64,000 bases of DNA from an uncultured Clostridia bacterium. GTDB taxonomy: Bacteria > Bacillota > Clostridia > Lachnospirales > CAG-274. The stretch spans positions 1 through 64,000 of the forward strand of contig CANRPW010000013.1 in the NCBI GenBank assembly GCA_947632615.1, written 5' to 3'. Position 1 is the first letter of the stretch. Every line of letters starts with the position of its first letter. The notes below the pieces were generated by a model, which saw only the letters and a list, made by a program, of their open reading frames with translations, was not told the DNA's origin and did not search any database. Both the position numbers and the translations under genes were made by a program. Shown here in pieces: positions 25,891-33,634 of this stretch.

Positions 25891-26745
25891 ATGAGCAGAT
25901 ATAGATTTGCCGTTTTGGGCGGAGATTATAGATATAAGCTGCTGTACGACGGGCTTATCTCTGACGGCTATAGTGTTAAAGCCTGCGGAAATCCTTTTAT
26001 AACAAAAAAAGAGGATACTGTTTCAGAGCTTCTTACGGATATAGATATTCTGATAGGGCCTATTCCCACAACAAAAGACAATAAAACAATATATTTAACC
26101 GATTTCCCCGAAATTGAAATTTCCGCATTTTTTGAAGCTATGTACAGAAAAAATGTGGGGACGTATATAGGGGGAGTCATAAATGATGATGTAACTGCCT
26201 GCGCTGTTAAATATAATGTAAAAACTCATGATTTTTTTGACTGTGAGGAGGTGGCTATTTTAAATGCCATACCCACCGCCGAAGGAGCGGTTGCAACAGC
26301 AATTCAGGAAAGCGACATAACCCTTTTCGGAAGCAACGCCCTTGTGCTTGGCTATGGGCGCTGCGGCAAAGTCCTTGCAAATATGCTTAAGGGAATGGGG
26401 GCAGAGGTGTATTCCACCTACAGGAATGAAAAAACAGCCGCCTATATAAAAGCCTTTGGGCTAAAGGGATTTAATTTATACGAGCTGAAAAGCAGAATAA
26501 ATATGTTTGACTATATATTCAATACTATCCCAACAATGATACTTACAAAGGACATACTGAAAAAAGTAAATAAAAAATGCCTTATAATAGATTTGGCTCA
26601 GGCCCCGGGAGGGACTGATTTTAACTTTGCCAGAGATTTAAATATTCGCGCCCTATACTGCCCCGGTCTCCCCGGAAGGGTCGCTCCCCTTACAGCCGCA
26701 GAAATATTAAAATCCGCCGTCATCAATATTGCACTAAAGGCATAA
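25891..26745 (+). CDS. dpaA: Dipicolinate synthase subunit A
   Basis: 284 residues. N-terminal RYRFAVLGGDYRYKLLYDGL and a Rossmann segment LVLGYGRCGKVLANMLKGMGA, then DLAQAPGGTDF and GLPGRVAPLTAAEIL, all typical of DpaA. With DpaB it makes dipicolinic acid for the spore core, so the gene implies sporulation. No dpaB follows; the repeat-rich block begins directly after the stop. ATG 25891 was preferred to ATG 25879 because gggtgaaa lies in front of it, but the site is weak. Probably expressed in the mother cell; no sigma-K promoter was identified with confidence. Confidence 0.85.
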   Translation: MSRYRFAVLGGDYRYKLLYDGLISDGYSVKACGNPFITKKEDTVSELLTDIDILIGPIPTTKDNKTIYLTDFPEIEISAFFEAMYRKNVGTYIGGVINDDVTACAVKYNVKTHDFFDCEEVAILNAIPTAEGAVATAIQESDITLFGSNALVLGYGRCGKVLANMLKGMGAEVYSTYRNEKTAAYIKAFGLKGFNLYELKSRINMFDYIFNTIPTMILTKDILKKVNKKCLIIDLAQAPGGTDFNFARDLNIRALYCPGLPGRVAPLTAAEILKSAVINIALKA

Positions 26746-27143
26746 AGCTGTCCTTAACGGATCGGCTATCACCGTACCAATACGCAAGCCTAAGACTTGT
26801 CGCAATCCTTAACGGGTCGGCTATTATTTGGGTCGGTACGCAAGCCTCAAAGACCCCACCCGCCCACCCTACTCCGGTGCCGCCGTGGCGTTCATTTACA
26901 GGGTAGTACCGATATATTGTCGGTGTGTCTAATAGACCCGGTGTCGCAGTGGCTAAAATATTGCGGCTAAGCCCCGGCAGCCGGTCTTACCTCCCACTGT
27001 TCCTTGCCGATATAAAAACCTTTTGCCACAGCGGTAGGGCGCAGTCCAAAGGTTTCTTGCCGACATATAAATCTTTAACCGATGCGGTAGGGCGCCGACA
27101 CGGGGCGGGGTGGGTGGGGCGATGTTATTAACGCAGTTAATAA
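26746..27143. repeat. Repeat-rich intergenic block (element 5)
   Basis: No gene. Contains two pairs of direct repeats of about 43 bp: 26751-26792 with 26807-26848 (tccttaacggatcggctat, tacgcaagcct) and 27000-27042 with 27053-27095 (cttgccgatata, gcggtagggcgc), each spaced 53-56 bp. Between and beside them are ccccacccgcccaccc (about 26853) and ggggcggggtgggtgggg (about 27102), which could pair with each other, and a gttattaac/gttaataac hairpin (27123-27143) overlapping the end of the next gene. The cccc-acc and gtcgg motifs recall the long-palindrome elements, but no long palindrome is present. Confidence 0.7.
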
Positions 27144-27685
27144 CACAGAGCAAGCCTGTGATAGCTTTCTCCGTCAAGGTTTTTCCAGACAAATTCTCCG
27201 TTTTCCAACATAATATAGCTGTGTGGGCTGTCATTCTTTGGTATAGATACCGACCCGGGATTGATATAATAATTTTCTCCCACCTTCTCCCACGCAGGTA
27301 TATGTGTGTGTCCGTGCAGTAATATGTCGTCTTTTGTTAGCGGCGGCATATTTGCCTTGTTGTAAATATGTCCGTGGGTTGCATAAACGGCTCTGCCGTT
27401 TATATAAAATATGCAATAATCTGCCATTATAGGAAACTCCAATACCATCTGATCCACCTCTGTGTCGCAGTTTCCTCTGACACACAATATACGCTCCTTA
27501 TATTTGTTAAGCATTTCTATAACGCTTTTAGGGGCATATTCCCTTGGCAGATCGTTCCTTGGTCCGTGGTAGAGTATATCTCCCAAAAGCAGCAGCTTTT
27601 CCGCTCCCTCTCTTTTAAATGCCTCAAGCAGCTTTCGGCAGTAATATGCCGAGCCGTGTATATCCGATGCTATCATCAATTTCAT
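27137..27685 (-). CDS. YfcE-type metallophosphodiesterase
   Basis: 182 residues of the calcineurin-like fold: ASDIHGS (Asp, His), LLLGDILYHGPRND, VRGNCDTEV, ATHGH and LLHGHTHIPAW supply the two-metal site. Family members hydrolyse phosphodiesters in vitro; the physiological substrate is unknown. Single gene with its own start region; the stop codon lies in a hairpin. Confidence 0.92.
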   Translation of the reverse strand: MKLMIASDIHGSAYYCRKLLEAFKREGAEKLLLLGDILYHGPRNDLPREYAPKSVIEMLNKYKERILCVRGNCDTEVDQMVLEFPIMADYCIFYINGRAVYATHGHIYNKANMPPLTKDDILLHGHTHIPAWEKVGENYYINPGSVSIPKNDSPHSYIMLENGEFVWKNLDGESYHRLALCY

Positions 27686-27758
27686 AATAAGCCTCCATTT
27701 TTAAAATTCCTTCGCCTGTATGTACAAAATTATAATATAAAAATATGTCAAATGCAAT

Positions 27759-27785
27759 AAAGAGATGGCTTTTAGCCATCTCTTT
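27759..27785 (-). terminator. Terminator of ldh
   Basis: 12-bp perfect stem AAAGAGATGGCT / AGCCATCTCTTT with a 3-nt loop, located 10 nt after the ldh stop; T-tract is short. Confidence 0.65.
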
Positions 27786-27794
27786 ATTTTCCCG

Positions 27795-28742
27795 TCATAT
27801 TCCAAGTTCATTAATATAGCCCTTAAGTGTATCTGCACTGCTTCTGAGCGCTGCCACCTCTTCATCCGAAAAGGGCAGCTCCAGCACTCTGCTTGCTCCC
27901 TGAGCATTTACCACTGTAGGCACACTGAGGCAAATATCCTTAATGCCATATTCTCCCTCAATTACACTTGACAGCGGCAGTATAGAATTTTCATTTCCTA
28001 TAATTGCCTCGCAAATACGTCTTACAGAAAGAGCTATGGCGTAATATGTTGCCCCTTTTTTGCTTATAATTTCATAAGCCGCATTTTTCGTCTGATGGTA
28101 AAATTCATCCTTACAGCAGTTTATGTCGTCACACTGTCCGCACTCCTTGCAGTATTCGTCTATAGCCAGCCCTGCAAGCCTTGTAAGACTCCATGTAGGC
28201 ACTTCAGAGTCGCCATGCTCCCCTATAATATATGTGTGCACATTTCTTGCATCTATATTTGTATGCTCTCCTATTATATATTTAAGCCTTGCTGTGTCCA
28301 AAACCGTTCCCGAGCCTATTACCTTTCTTCTTGAAAAGCCCGACAGTTTATATGTCACATAAGTGAGTATGTCCACAGGATTGGTGACAACCAGCAATAT
28401 AGTATCATCCGTGCAGTATTTGTTGATTTCATCTACTATACTTTTAAAAATGACATAATTCCTTTTAAGAAGGTCTATTCTCGTTTCTCCCTCCTTCTGG
28501 CTTGCTCCTGCTGTTATGATTACCATATCAGAGCCCTTTATAATGCTATAGTCCCCTGCATACACCTTCACCGGGCTTACAAAGGGCAGACCGTGGTTTA
28601 AGTCCATAGCATCTCCCTCGGCTTTATTCCTGTTTATATCCACAATGGCTATCTCAGACACAAGTCCGCTTAAAAACAACGTATACGCCGTTGTAGAGCC
28701 AACAGCTCCCGAGCCTATTATAGAAACTTTGCCTTTTATCAT
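27795..28742 (-). CDS. ldh: L-lactate dehydrogenase
   Basis: 315 residues. NAD-binding GSGAVGSTTAY, VITAGASQKEGETR with the substrate arginine loop, and catalytic histidine in IGEHGDSEVP identify L-LDH rather than malate dehydrogenase (the loop has Gln-Lys as in LDH). A cysteine-rich stretch (CKECGQCDDINCCKDE, about 190-205) replaces part of the usual surface loop and is worth noting. Reduces pyruvate to lactate, an alternative electron sink to butyrate. Confidence 0.93.
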   Translation of the reverse strand: MIKGKVSIIGSGAVGSTTAYTLFLSGLVSEIAIVDINRNKAEGDAMDLNHGLPFVSPVKVYAGDYSIIKGSDMVIITAGASQKEGETRIDLLKRNYVIFKSIVDEINKYCTDDTILLVVTNPVDILTYVTYKLSGFSRRKVIGSGTVLDTARLKYIIGEHTNIDARNVHTYIIGEHGDSEVPTWSLTRLAGLAIDEYCKECGQCDDINCCKDEFYHQTKNAAYEIISKKGATYYAIALSVRRICEAIIGNENSILPLSSVIEGEYGIKDICLSVPTVVNAQGASRVLELPFSDEEVAALRSSADTLKGYINELGI

Positions 28743-28812
28743 ATAGATCCCCTCCGTTTATTTTTAAAGCCTCTTTTGCATAGTCTTATCAAAATAAACG
28801 AAATTCATACAA

Positions 28813-28853
28813 CAAAAAAGAACAAAGGCGGCAGTCTATGCCGAAGCCTTTGT
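28813..28853 (-). terminator. Terminator of the Re-citrate synthase-type gene
   Basis: On the minus strand ACAAAGGC / GCCTTTGT stem with an inner hairpin followed by TCTTTTTTG, 10 nt after the stop. Confidence 0.75.
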
Positions 28854-28862
28854 CCTCTATTA

Positions 28863-30269
28863 TTATTTCTTATCCTGTTTGTCTGCAAGCTGCAAAAGCT
28901 TCTGAGCGTATTCTCTGTCGCCGCCAAGAAGTCTGTCTGCGATTTTTTCAAGCTCGTCATCACCTATAGCCGTGACTCTGCCGTTGTCAAACTGATAGTC
29001 TACCCATGCCTTTATTGCGCGGGTTATCTTATCTCTCTTGCCAAACTTTTTGTCTTTATAGTGTGTAGAAAGCCAATGAGCAATACCTGCAAGACCCGAT
29101 GTCTTTGACACTGCCACCTTTACAGGTCTGTTAAGCAGCTTTTCGGTGTTAAATATGTTATATATTTCCTCATTTTTAAGTATTCCGTCTGCGTGTATGC
29201 CTGCTCTTGTAAGGTTGAAGTTTTTGCCTACAAAAGGTGTCATAGGCGGTATTTCATAGCCTATTTCCTTTTCATAATATTCCGCAAGCTCTGTAATTAC
29301 GGTAGTGTCCATACCGTCAAGAGTGCCTCTCAGCTGTGCGTATTCCATTACCATAGCCTCAAGGGGTGTATTTCCCGTTCTTTCGCCTATGCCAAAAAGA
29401 GAAGCGTTTACGCCCGAGCAGCCGTAAAGCCATGCCGTTGTGGCGTTATTTACAGCCCTGTAGAAGTCATTATGCCCGTGCCATTCAAGGAGATTTGAAG
29501 GTATAAAAGCGTGGTGGTGCAGACCGTAAATAATTCCCGGTACTGACCTTGGCATAACCGTACCCGGTATTGACACGCCATATCCCATGGTATCGCATGC
29601 CCTTATCTTAATAGGTACTCCCGACTCCTTGGAAAGCTCTCTCAGCTTGATAGCAAAGGGGACAACAAAGCCATAAAAATCGGCTCTTGTTATATCTTCA
29701 AAGTGACATCTTGGGCGAATACCCATTTCAAGACACTGACTGATTATTTTAATATATTTATCTATTATCTTGCTTCTTGTAGACTTCATTTTTTCAAATA
29801 TATGATAGTCTGAGCAAGACACTAAAATACCCGTTTCCTTAATGCCTATAGACTTAACAAGCTCAAAGTCCTCTTTGGTGGCTCTTATCCATGTAGTTAC
29901 CTCAGGGGCTTCATAGCCAAGCTCTAAGCACTTATAAACGGCATCTTGGTCGTTTTTTGTATATATGAAAAATTCACTCTGTCTGATAAGTCCCTTTGGT
30001 CCGCCGAGCCTGTTAAGCATTTTATAGATATCAACTATCTGCTGTGTTGTGTAAGGCTCTCTCGACTGCTGTCCGTCACGGAATGTAGTATCCGTTATCC
30101 AGATCTCCTTAGGCACATCCATAGGCACGATACGATAGTTAAATGCTATTTTAGGAACTTCATCGTAAGTATAAAGAGTTTTATAAAGATTAGGTTCTTT
30201 TACGTCCTGTAAGGGGTATACAAATTCTCCTCTTTCAAGAAGATTGGTTTTTTCGTTAAATTTAAACAC
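28863..30269 (-). CDS. Re-citrate synthase-like enzyme (isopropylmalate/homocitrate synthase family)
   Basis: 468 residues started at GTG 30269 after GGAGGTG. HMGL-like TIM barrel: WITDTTFRDGQQSR with the catalytic Arg-Asp, ETGILVSCSDYH, RPRCHFEDITRADFYGF, IRACDTMGYG, and a WHGHNDF metal-binding His pair. The sequence pattern (LLERGEFVYPLQDV, long N-terminal extension) is that of the clostridial Re-citrate synthase group, which condenses oxaloacetate and acetyl-CoA towards glutamate synthesis. Databases often label these 2-isopropylmalate synthase. No leu or other TCA genes adjoin it. The leader has a terminator-like hairpin right after the promoter. Confidence 0.72.
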   Translation of the reverse strand: MFKFNEKTNLLERGEFVYPLQDVKEPNLYKTLYTYDEVPKIAFNYRIVPMDVPKEIWITDTTFRDGQQSREPYTTQQIVDIYKMLNRLGGPKGLIRQSEFFIYTKNDQDAVYKCLELGYEAPEVTTWIRATKEDFELVKSIGIKETGILVSCSDYHIFEKMKSTRSKIIDKYIKIISQCLEMGIRPRCHFEDITRADFYGFVVPFAIKLRELSKESGVPIKIRACDTMGYGVSIPGTVMPRSVPGIIYGLHHHAFIPSNLLEWHGHNDFYRAVNNATTAWLYGCSGVNASLFGIGERTGNTPLEAMVMEYAQLRGTLDGMDTTVITELAEYYEKEIGYEIPPMTPFVGKNFNLTRAGIHADGILKNEEIYNIFNTEKLLNRPVKVAVSKTSGLAGIAHWLSTHYKDKKFGKRDKITRAIKAWVDYQFDNGRVTAIGDDELEKIADRLLGGDREYAQKLLQLADKQDKK

Positions 30270-30307
30270 AATAACACCTCCTAAATTAGCCGGAAGCCAA
30301 CTATATC

Positions 30308-30361
30308 AAAAAAGCTGATGGGCGACACACTTAAGGGAAACGATCCATAGCCGACATCAGC
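30308..30361 (-). promoter_or_regulatory. Leader attenuator of the Re-citrate synthase-type gene
   Basis: On the minus strand GCTGATG (30361-30355) pairs with CATCAGC (30320-30314) and is followed by TTTTTT. The 34-nt interior could fold further (GGC/GCC). It begins about 10 nt after the predicted transcription start, leaving about 40 nt between the T-tract and the GTG start codon. Not a class I recognise. Confidence 0.65.
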
Positions 30362-30377
30362 ACTAAAATCAAGTCTT

Positions 30378-30406
30378 ATTATATACTTTTTATATTTAAT
30401 TGTCAA
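30378..30406 (-). promoter_or_regulatory. Promoter of the Re-citrate synthase-type gene
   Basis: TTGACA (30406-30401), 17-bp spacer, TATAAT (30383-30378) on the minus strand; perfect consensus. Confidence 0.88.
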
Positions 30407-30511
30407 TATGGCATAATAAACATAAATTCAAGCATTTTCCCGGGCTTAGTTGATTAGTTACTCATTTTTCGATCAAAAAAGCACGGTTTTTTTATATTTA
30501 AAATATAAAAA

Positions 30512-30540
30512 TTGCTTTTTTCACCAATATATATTATAAT
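30512..30540 (+). promoter_or_regulatory. Promoter of the MATE gene
   Basis: TTGCTT at 30512-30517, 17-bp spacer, TATAAT at 30535-30540, 26 bp before the start codon. Confidence 0.75.
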
Positions 30541-30566
30541 ATAAAAAAATTTAAGGGTGAGAAAAA

Positions 30567-31958
30567 GTGAATAAAATATTTTCATTTAAGAAAAATCAAA
30601 ACACAACAGAAATATTTGAAAACCTTTCCATAAGTCATGCTCTTGCGACAATGGCTGTGCCTACCATAATGAGCCAGCTCATTGTGCTTATATACAATCT
30701 TTCAGACACATTTTTTATAGGAAGAACAAACAACCCCTACATGGTGGCGGGAGTTTCTCTCATTTTGCCTATATTTAACATAACCATCTCTCTTGCAGGC
30801 TTAGCCGGCATGGGCGGCGGCGCCCTCATATCACGGCTTCTCGGTAAAGGCAACAACAGCGAAGCCAAAAAGGTCAGCGCCTTCTGCATTTACATAGCAA
30901 TAATAGTTTCTGCCTTCTTTGCAGCCTTTGTGCTCATTTTTATGGAGTCTTTACTTACGCTGTTGGGGGCAGGCCCGGAGACCTACACTTTTGCAAGGCA
31001 GTATGTCACCTGCGTTATAGTTTTAGGCGGCATACCCACAGTCCTTGCAAACACAATGGCAACACTGCTGAGAAGCGCAGGCTATTCTCGGGAGGCAGGC
31101 TTTGGCATATCTATGGGCGGGCTTATAAACATAGCCTTAGACCCTCTGTTTATGTTTGTGCTTCTCCCCTCGGGAATGGAAATAATAGGCGCAGGCACTG
31201 CCACAATGCTTTCAAACATACTTTCCTGCCTATACTTTTTCTTTATAATATATAAAACCAGAAAGACTACGGTTATAAAATTTGTACTGAAGGGCGGTCT
31301 GCCCAAGGCTTCCAGCATATTGTCGGTTTTTGGGGTAGGGCTTCCTTCGGCAATAGCCACACTTCTCTTTGACATAGACTACATAGTAATAGACAAGCTA
31401 ATGGTAGGCTATGGCGACATACCTTTAGCCGCCATAGGCATAGTGCTTAAGGCAGAGCGCCTGCCCCTTAACATCGGCATAGGTCTTTGTCAGGGCATGA
31501 TGCCTCTTGTAGCCTACAACTATGCCGCAGAAAACTTTAAAAGAATGAAGTCATTTATACGTACGTCACGGCTTACGGGGCTTACTATTGCTCTTTGCTC
31601 CGTTTTGATGTATGAAATATGCGCAGGGGGAATAATGCACATATTCATACCCGACCCTTCCACCGTAGCCTATGGCACAGACTTTTTAAGGATAAGGTGT
31701 CTTGCAACTCCCCTTATGTTTTTAAGCTTTCACATGGTATATCTTTTTCAAGCATTCGGCAAGGGGCAGGTATCCCTTTTCTTGGGTGTATCCAGGTGGG
31801 TTGTGTTCAACATACCCATGCTTTTCATACTGAATTATATTATAGGTATGTATGGCATAGTTTGGTCGCAGTTTACGGCAGACATACTCACGGTTTCCCT
31901 TTCCTTCTTCGTATACTTCCTGTTTGAAAGGAGATCTGCCTGGTATAGGGCAAATTAA
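30567..31958 (+). CDS. MATE family efflux transporter
   Basis: 463 residues with 12 predicted membrane segments. NorM/DinF-like motifs: MAVPTIMSQLIVLIYNLSDT in helix 1, GMGGGALISRLLGKGN after helix 2 and GLCQGMMPLVAYNYAAEN at the start of the second half. Exports cationic drugs or metabolites using an ion gradient; substrate unknown. Start GTG 30567 follows AAGGGTGAG. Single-gene unit between its promoter and a bidirectional terminator. Confidence 0.92.
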   Translation: MNKIFSFKKNQNTTEIFENLSISHALATMAVPTIMSQLIVLIYNLSDTFFIGRTNNPYMVAGVSLILPIFNITISLAGLAGMGGGALISRLLGKGNNSEAKKVSAFCIYIAIIVSAFFAAFVLIFMESLLTLLGAGPETYTFARQYVTCVIVLGGIPTVLANTMATLLRSAGYSREAGFGISMGGLINIALDPLFMFVLLPSGMEIIGAGTATMLSNILSCLYFFFIIYKTRKTTVIKFVLKGGLPKASSILSVFGVGLPSAIATLLFDIDYIVIDKLMVGYGDIPLAAIGIVLKAERLPLNIGIGLCQGMMPLVAYNYAAENFKRMKSFIRTSRLTGLTIALCSVLMYEICAGGIMHIFIPDPSTVAYGTDFLRIRCLATPLMFLSFHMVYLFQAFGKGQVSLFLGVSRWVVFNIPMLFILNYIIGMYGIVWSQFTADILTVSLSFFVYFLFERRSAWYRAN

Positions 31959-31996
31959 AAAAATCGGCTTTGGATATCCTCCAAGCCGATTTTTTT
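31957..31996. terminator. Bidirectional terminator
   Basis: AAAAAAATCGGCTT / AAGCCGATTTTTTT stem between the convergent MATE and lipoprotein genes. Confidence 0.9.
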
Positions 31997-32699
31997 ACTT
32001 TTCAAAATCATGAATACTTATCTCGTTCCATAGGGTCTCATTTTTTTCTGTAGTTATGTTTTCAGACCATTTTGCTATCTGATTGTTGTAAATTTCAGCC
32101 TTTTTAGACTCAACATAGCTGTCACGTAGATTTTGGGAAAGAAGTGTTTTTGGCGTTTTGTCTTCGGGGTGATCTTTGATATATTTATCTATATATGCCG
32201 AATAATCTGCCTCGCTTATCTGATAGCTTTCGGTTATAGACGACATCACCTTCTGCTGAAGGAGAATTTCCTCCATTATAGACTCGGTATTGTCTTCCTC
32301 AAGCCCTACGGAGCTGCAGTATGCTTCCCCTATTTCGTTAAGCTTTTCAGCCGCAAGCCTTTTGGCCTCTTCTTTGTCACTGTCATCAAGGCTTACGTTT
32401 ATGCCGTCAGCGTTTTTACAGGCTGTTTTTACATATAAAATAGACCTAAGGGCATTTTCCTTGGCTACGTCCTCTGCGGGAACGCCGTCAAAATCAGTGT
32501 CCCATATATCCTCGCCGCCGCCCATATCCTCAAAGGTGTTTTTCTGCTCGTACAAATAAACAGAAAACTCCGGGACGGATATTTTCTCGCCGTCGATGAT
32601 CGCCACATAGTCGCTTTTCAAGCCCTTGTCACCGAAAAAAGAGCAAGCCGAAAGCAACATAACTATTAAAATTATAAATATAAGATTAATCTTTTTCAT
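31995..32699 (-). CDS. Lipoprotein with SurA/PrsA-like N-terminal domain
   Basis: 234 residues. Lipoprotein signal LIFIILIVMLLSACSFF with lipobox cysteine, then IDGEKISVPEFSVYLYEQ and a helical body of the SurA_N/trigger-factor type, ending NNQIAKWSENITTEKNETLW. It probably acts as an extracytoplasmic folding factor. No parvulin (PPIase) domain is present, so it is a chaperone-type variant. Has its own promoter (32731-32758). Confidence 0.75.
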   Translation of the reverse strand: MKKINLIFIILIVMLLSACSFFGDKGLKSDYVAIIDGEKISVPEFSVYLYEQKNTFEDMGGGEDIWDTDFDGVPAEDVAKENALRSILYVKTACKNADGINVSLDDSDKEEAKRLAAEKLNEIGEAYCSSVGLEEDNTESIMEEILLQQKVMSSITESYQISEADYSAYIDKYIKDHPEDKTPKTLLSQNLRDSYVESKKAEIYNNQIAKWSENITTEKNETLWNEISIHDFEK

Positions 32700-32730
32700 G
32701 TGTTACCTCACAATAAGTGTTTATTCTTAT

Positions 32731-32758
32731 ATTATAGACCATTATTAAAATAAGTCAA
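32731..32758 (-). promoter_or_regulatory. Promoter of the SurA/PrsA-like lipoprotein gene
   Basis: TTGACT (32758-32753), 16-bp spacer, TATAAT (32736-32731) on the minus strand. Confidence 0.7.
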
Positions 32759-32766
32759 ATATTTTT

Positions 32767-33630
32767 TTATTGGGCAGTCTGTTTTTTTGAGTAAACAAAA
32801 TTAAATATGCCCATAGAGCAGATAATTACATATCCCAGTATGCTTAAAACGTCCGCTTTCTGACCCAACACGAAAAATCCCAATATGGTGGAAAATATTA
32901 TCTGTGAATAGTCATACACGGATATATCTCTTGCAGGGGCATAGGTATAGGCATAGGTTATGCAGAACTGTCCGCCTGTTGCCGCAAGCCCTGCCCCCAA
33001 AAGTGTCAATATTTGCAGTGCCGTCATAGGCTGAAAGCCCATTATGGCAGGGGGCAGACACACAATGCAGGAAAACAGTGAAAACATAAACACTATTACA
33101 GAGCCCTGCACTCCTCGCCCGCCTAAATATCTCACTGCCGTATAAGCAGCACCTGCGCCCATTCCGCCTAAAAAGCCTACAAAATACGGAAAGGTCTCCG
33201 AAAAATCAAGAGATGGCTTTATTATAAACAAACTGCCTATAAAAGCTCCCAAAACAACCATAAGCTGCCAGGGCTTTATTTTTTCTCTTAAAAACATTGC
33301 CGAAAACACAACCGCAAAAAACGGCGAAAGCTTATTCAGCATTGAAGCATCGGAGAGTATCATATGGTCGATGGCATAAAAATTACACAATATGCCCAAT
33401 GTACCGAATGAAACCCTCATAAACAAAGGAAAAAGATTTCCCTTTATGCCTTTAAGCCCCGTGCCGCTTTTTATAAGTATGAACAGCGCAAAAAACAAAG
33501 CCACAAAATTTCTGAAAAAGCTTTTTTGTATAGACGGCAGATCTCCCGAAAGCCTTACCATTAAATTCATAAGCGCAAAGAAGAATGCCGAAGCTATTAT
33601 AAGCAATATTCCCTTAAGCTTTTTTGACAT
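32767..33630 (-). CDS. EamA/DMT-family transporter
   Basis: 287 residues and about ten membrane helices in two homologous halves (FFALMNLMVRLSG ... ; GGMGAGAAYTAVRYLGGRG ...). Drug/metabolite transporter superfamily, substrate unknown. It starts only 4 nt after the argS stop, so the two genes are probably cotranscribed. Confidence 0.88.
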   Translation of the reverse strand: MSKKLKGILLIIASAFFFALMNLMVRLSGDLPSIQKSFFRNFVALFFALFILIKSGTGLKGIKGNLFPLFMRVSFGTLGILCNFYAIDHMILSDASMLNKLSPFFAVVFSAMFLREKIKPWQLMVVLGAFIGSLFIIKPSLDFSETFPYFVGFLGGMGAGAAYTAVRYLGGRGVQGSVIVFMFSLFSCIVCLPPAIMGFQPMTALQILTLLGAGLAATGGQFCITYAYTYAPARDISVYDYSQIIFSTILGFFVLGQKADVLSILGYVIICSMGIFNFVYSKKQTAQ

Positions 33631-33634
33631 TTCA

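Noticed and set aside
26751-27095. Direct repeats of about 43 bp considered as a CRISPR array
   Set aside because: Only two copies of each unit, copies are diverged, spacing sequences are short and there are no cas genes.
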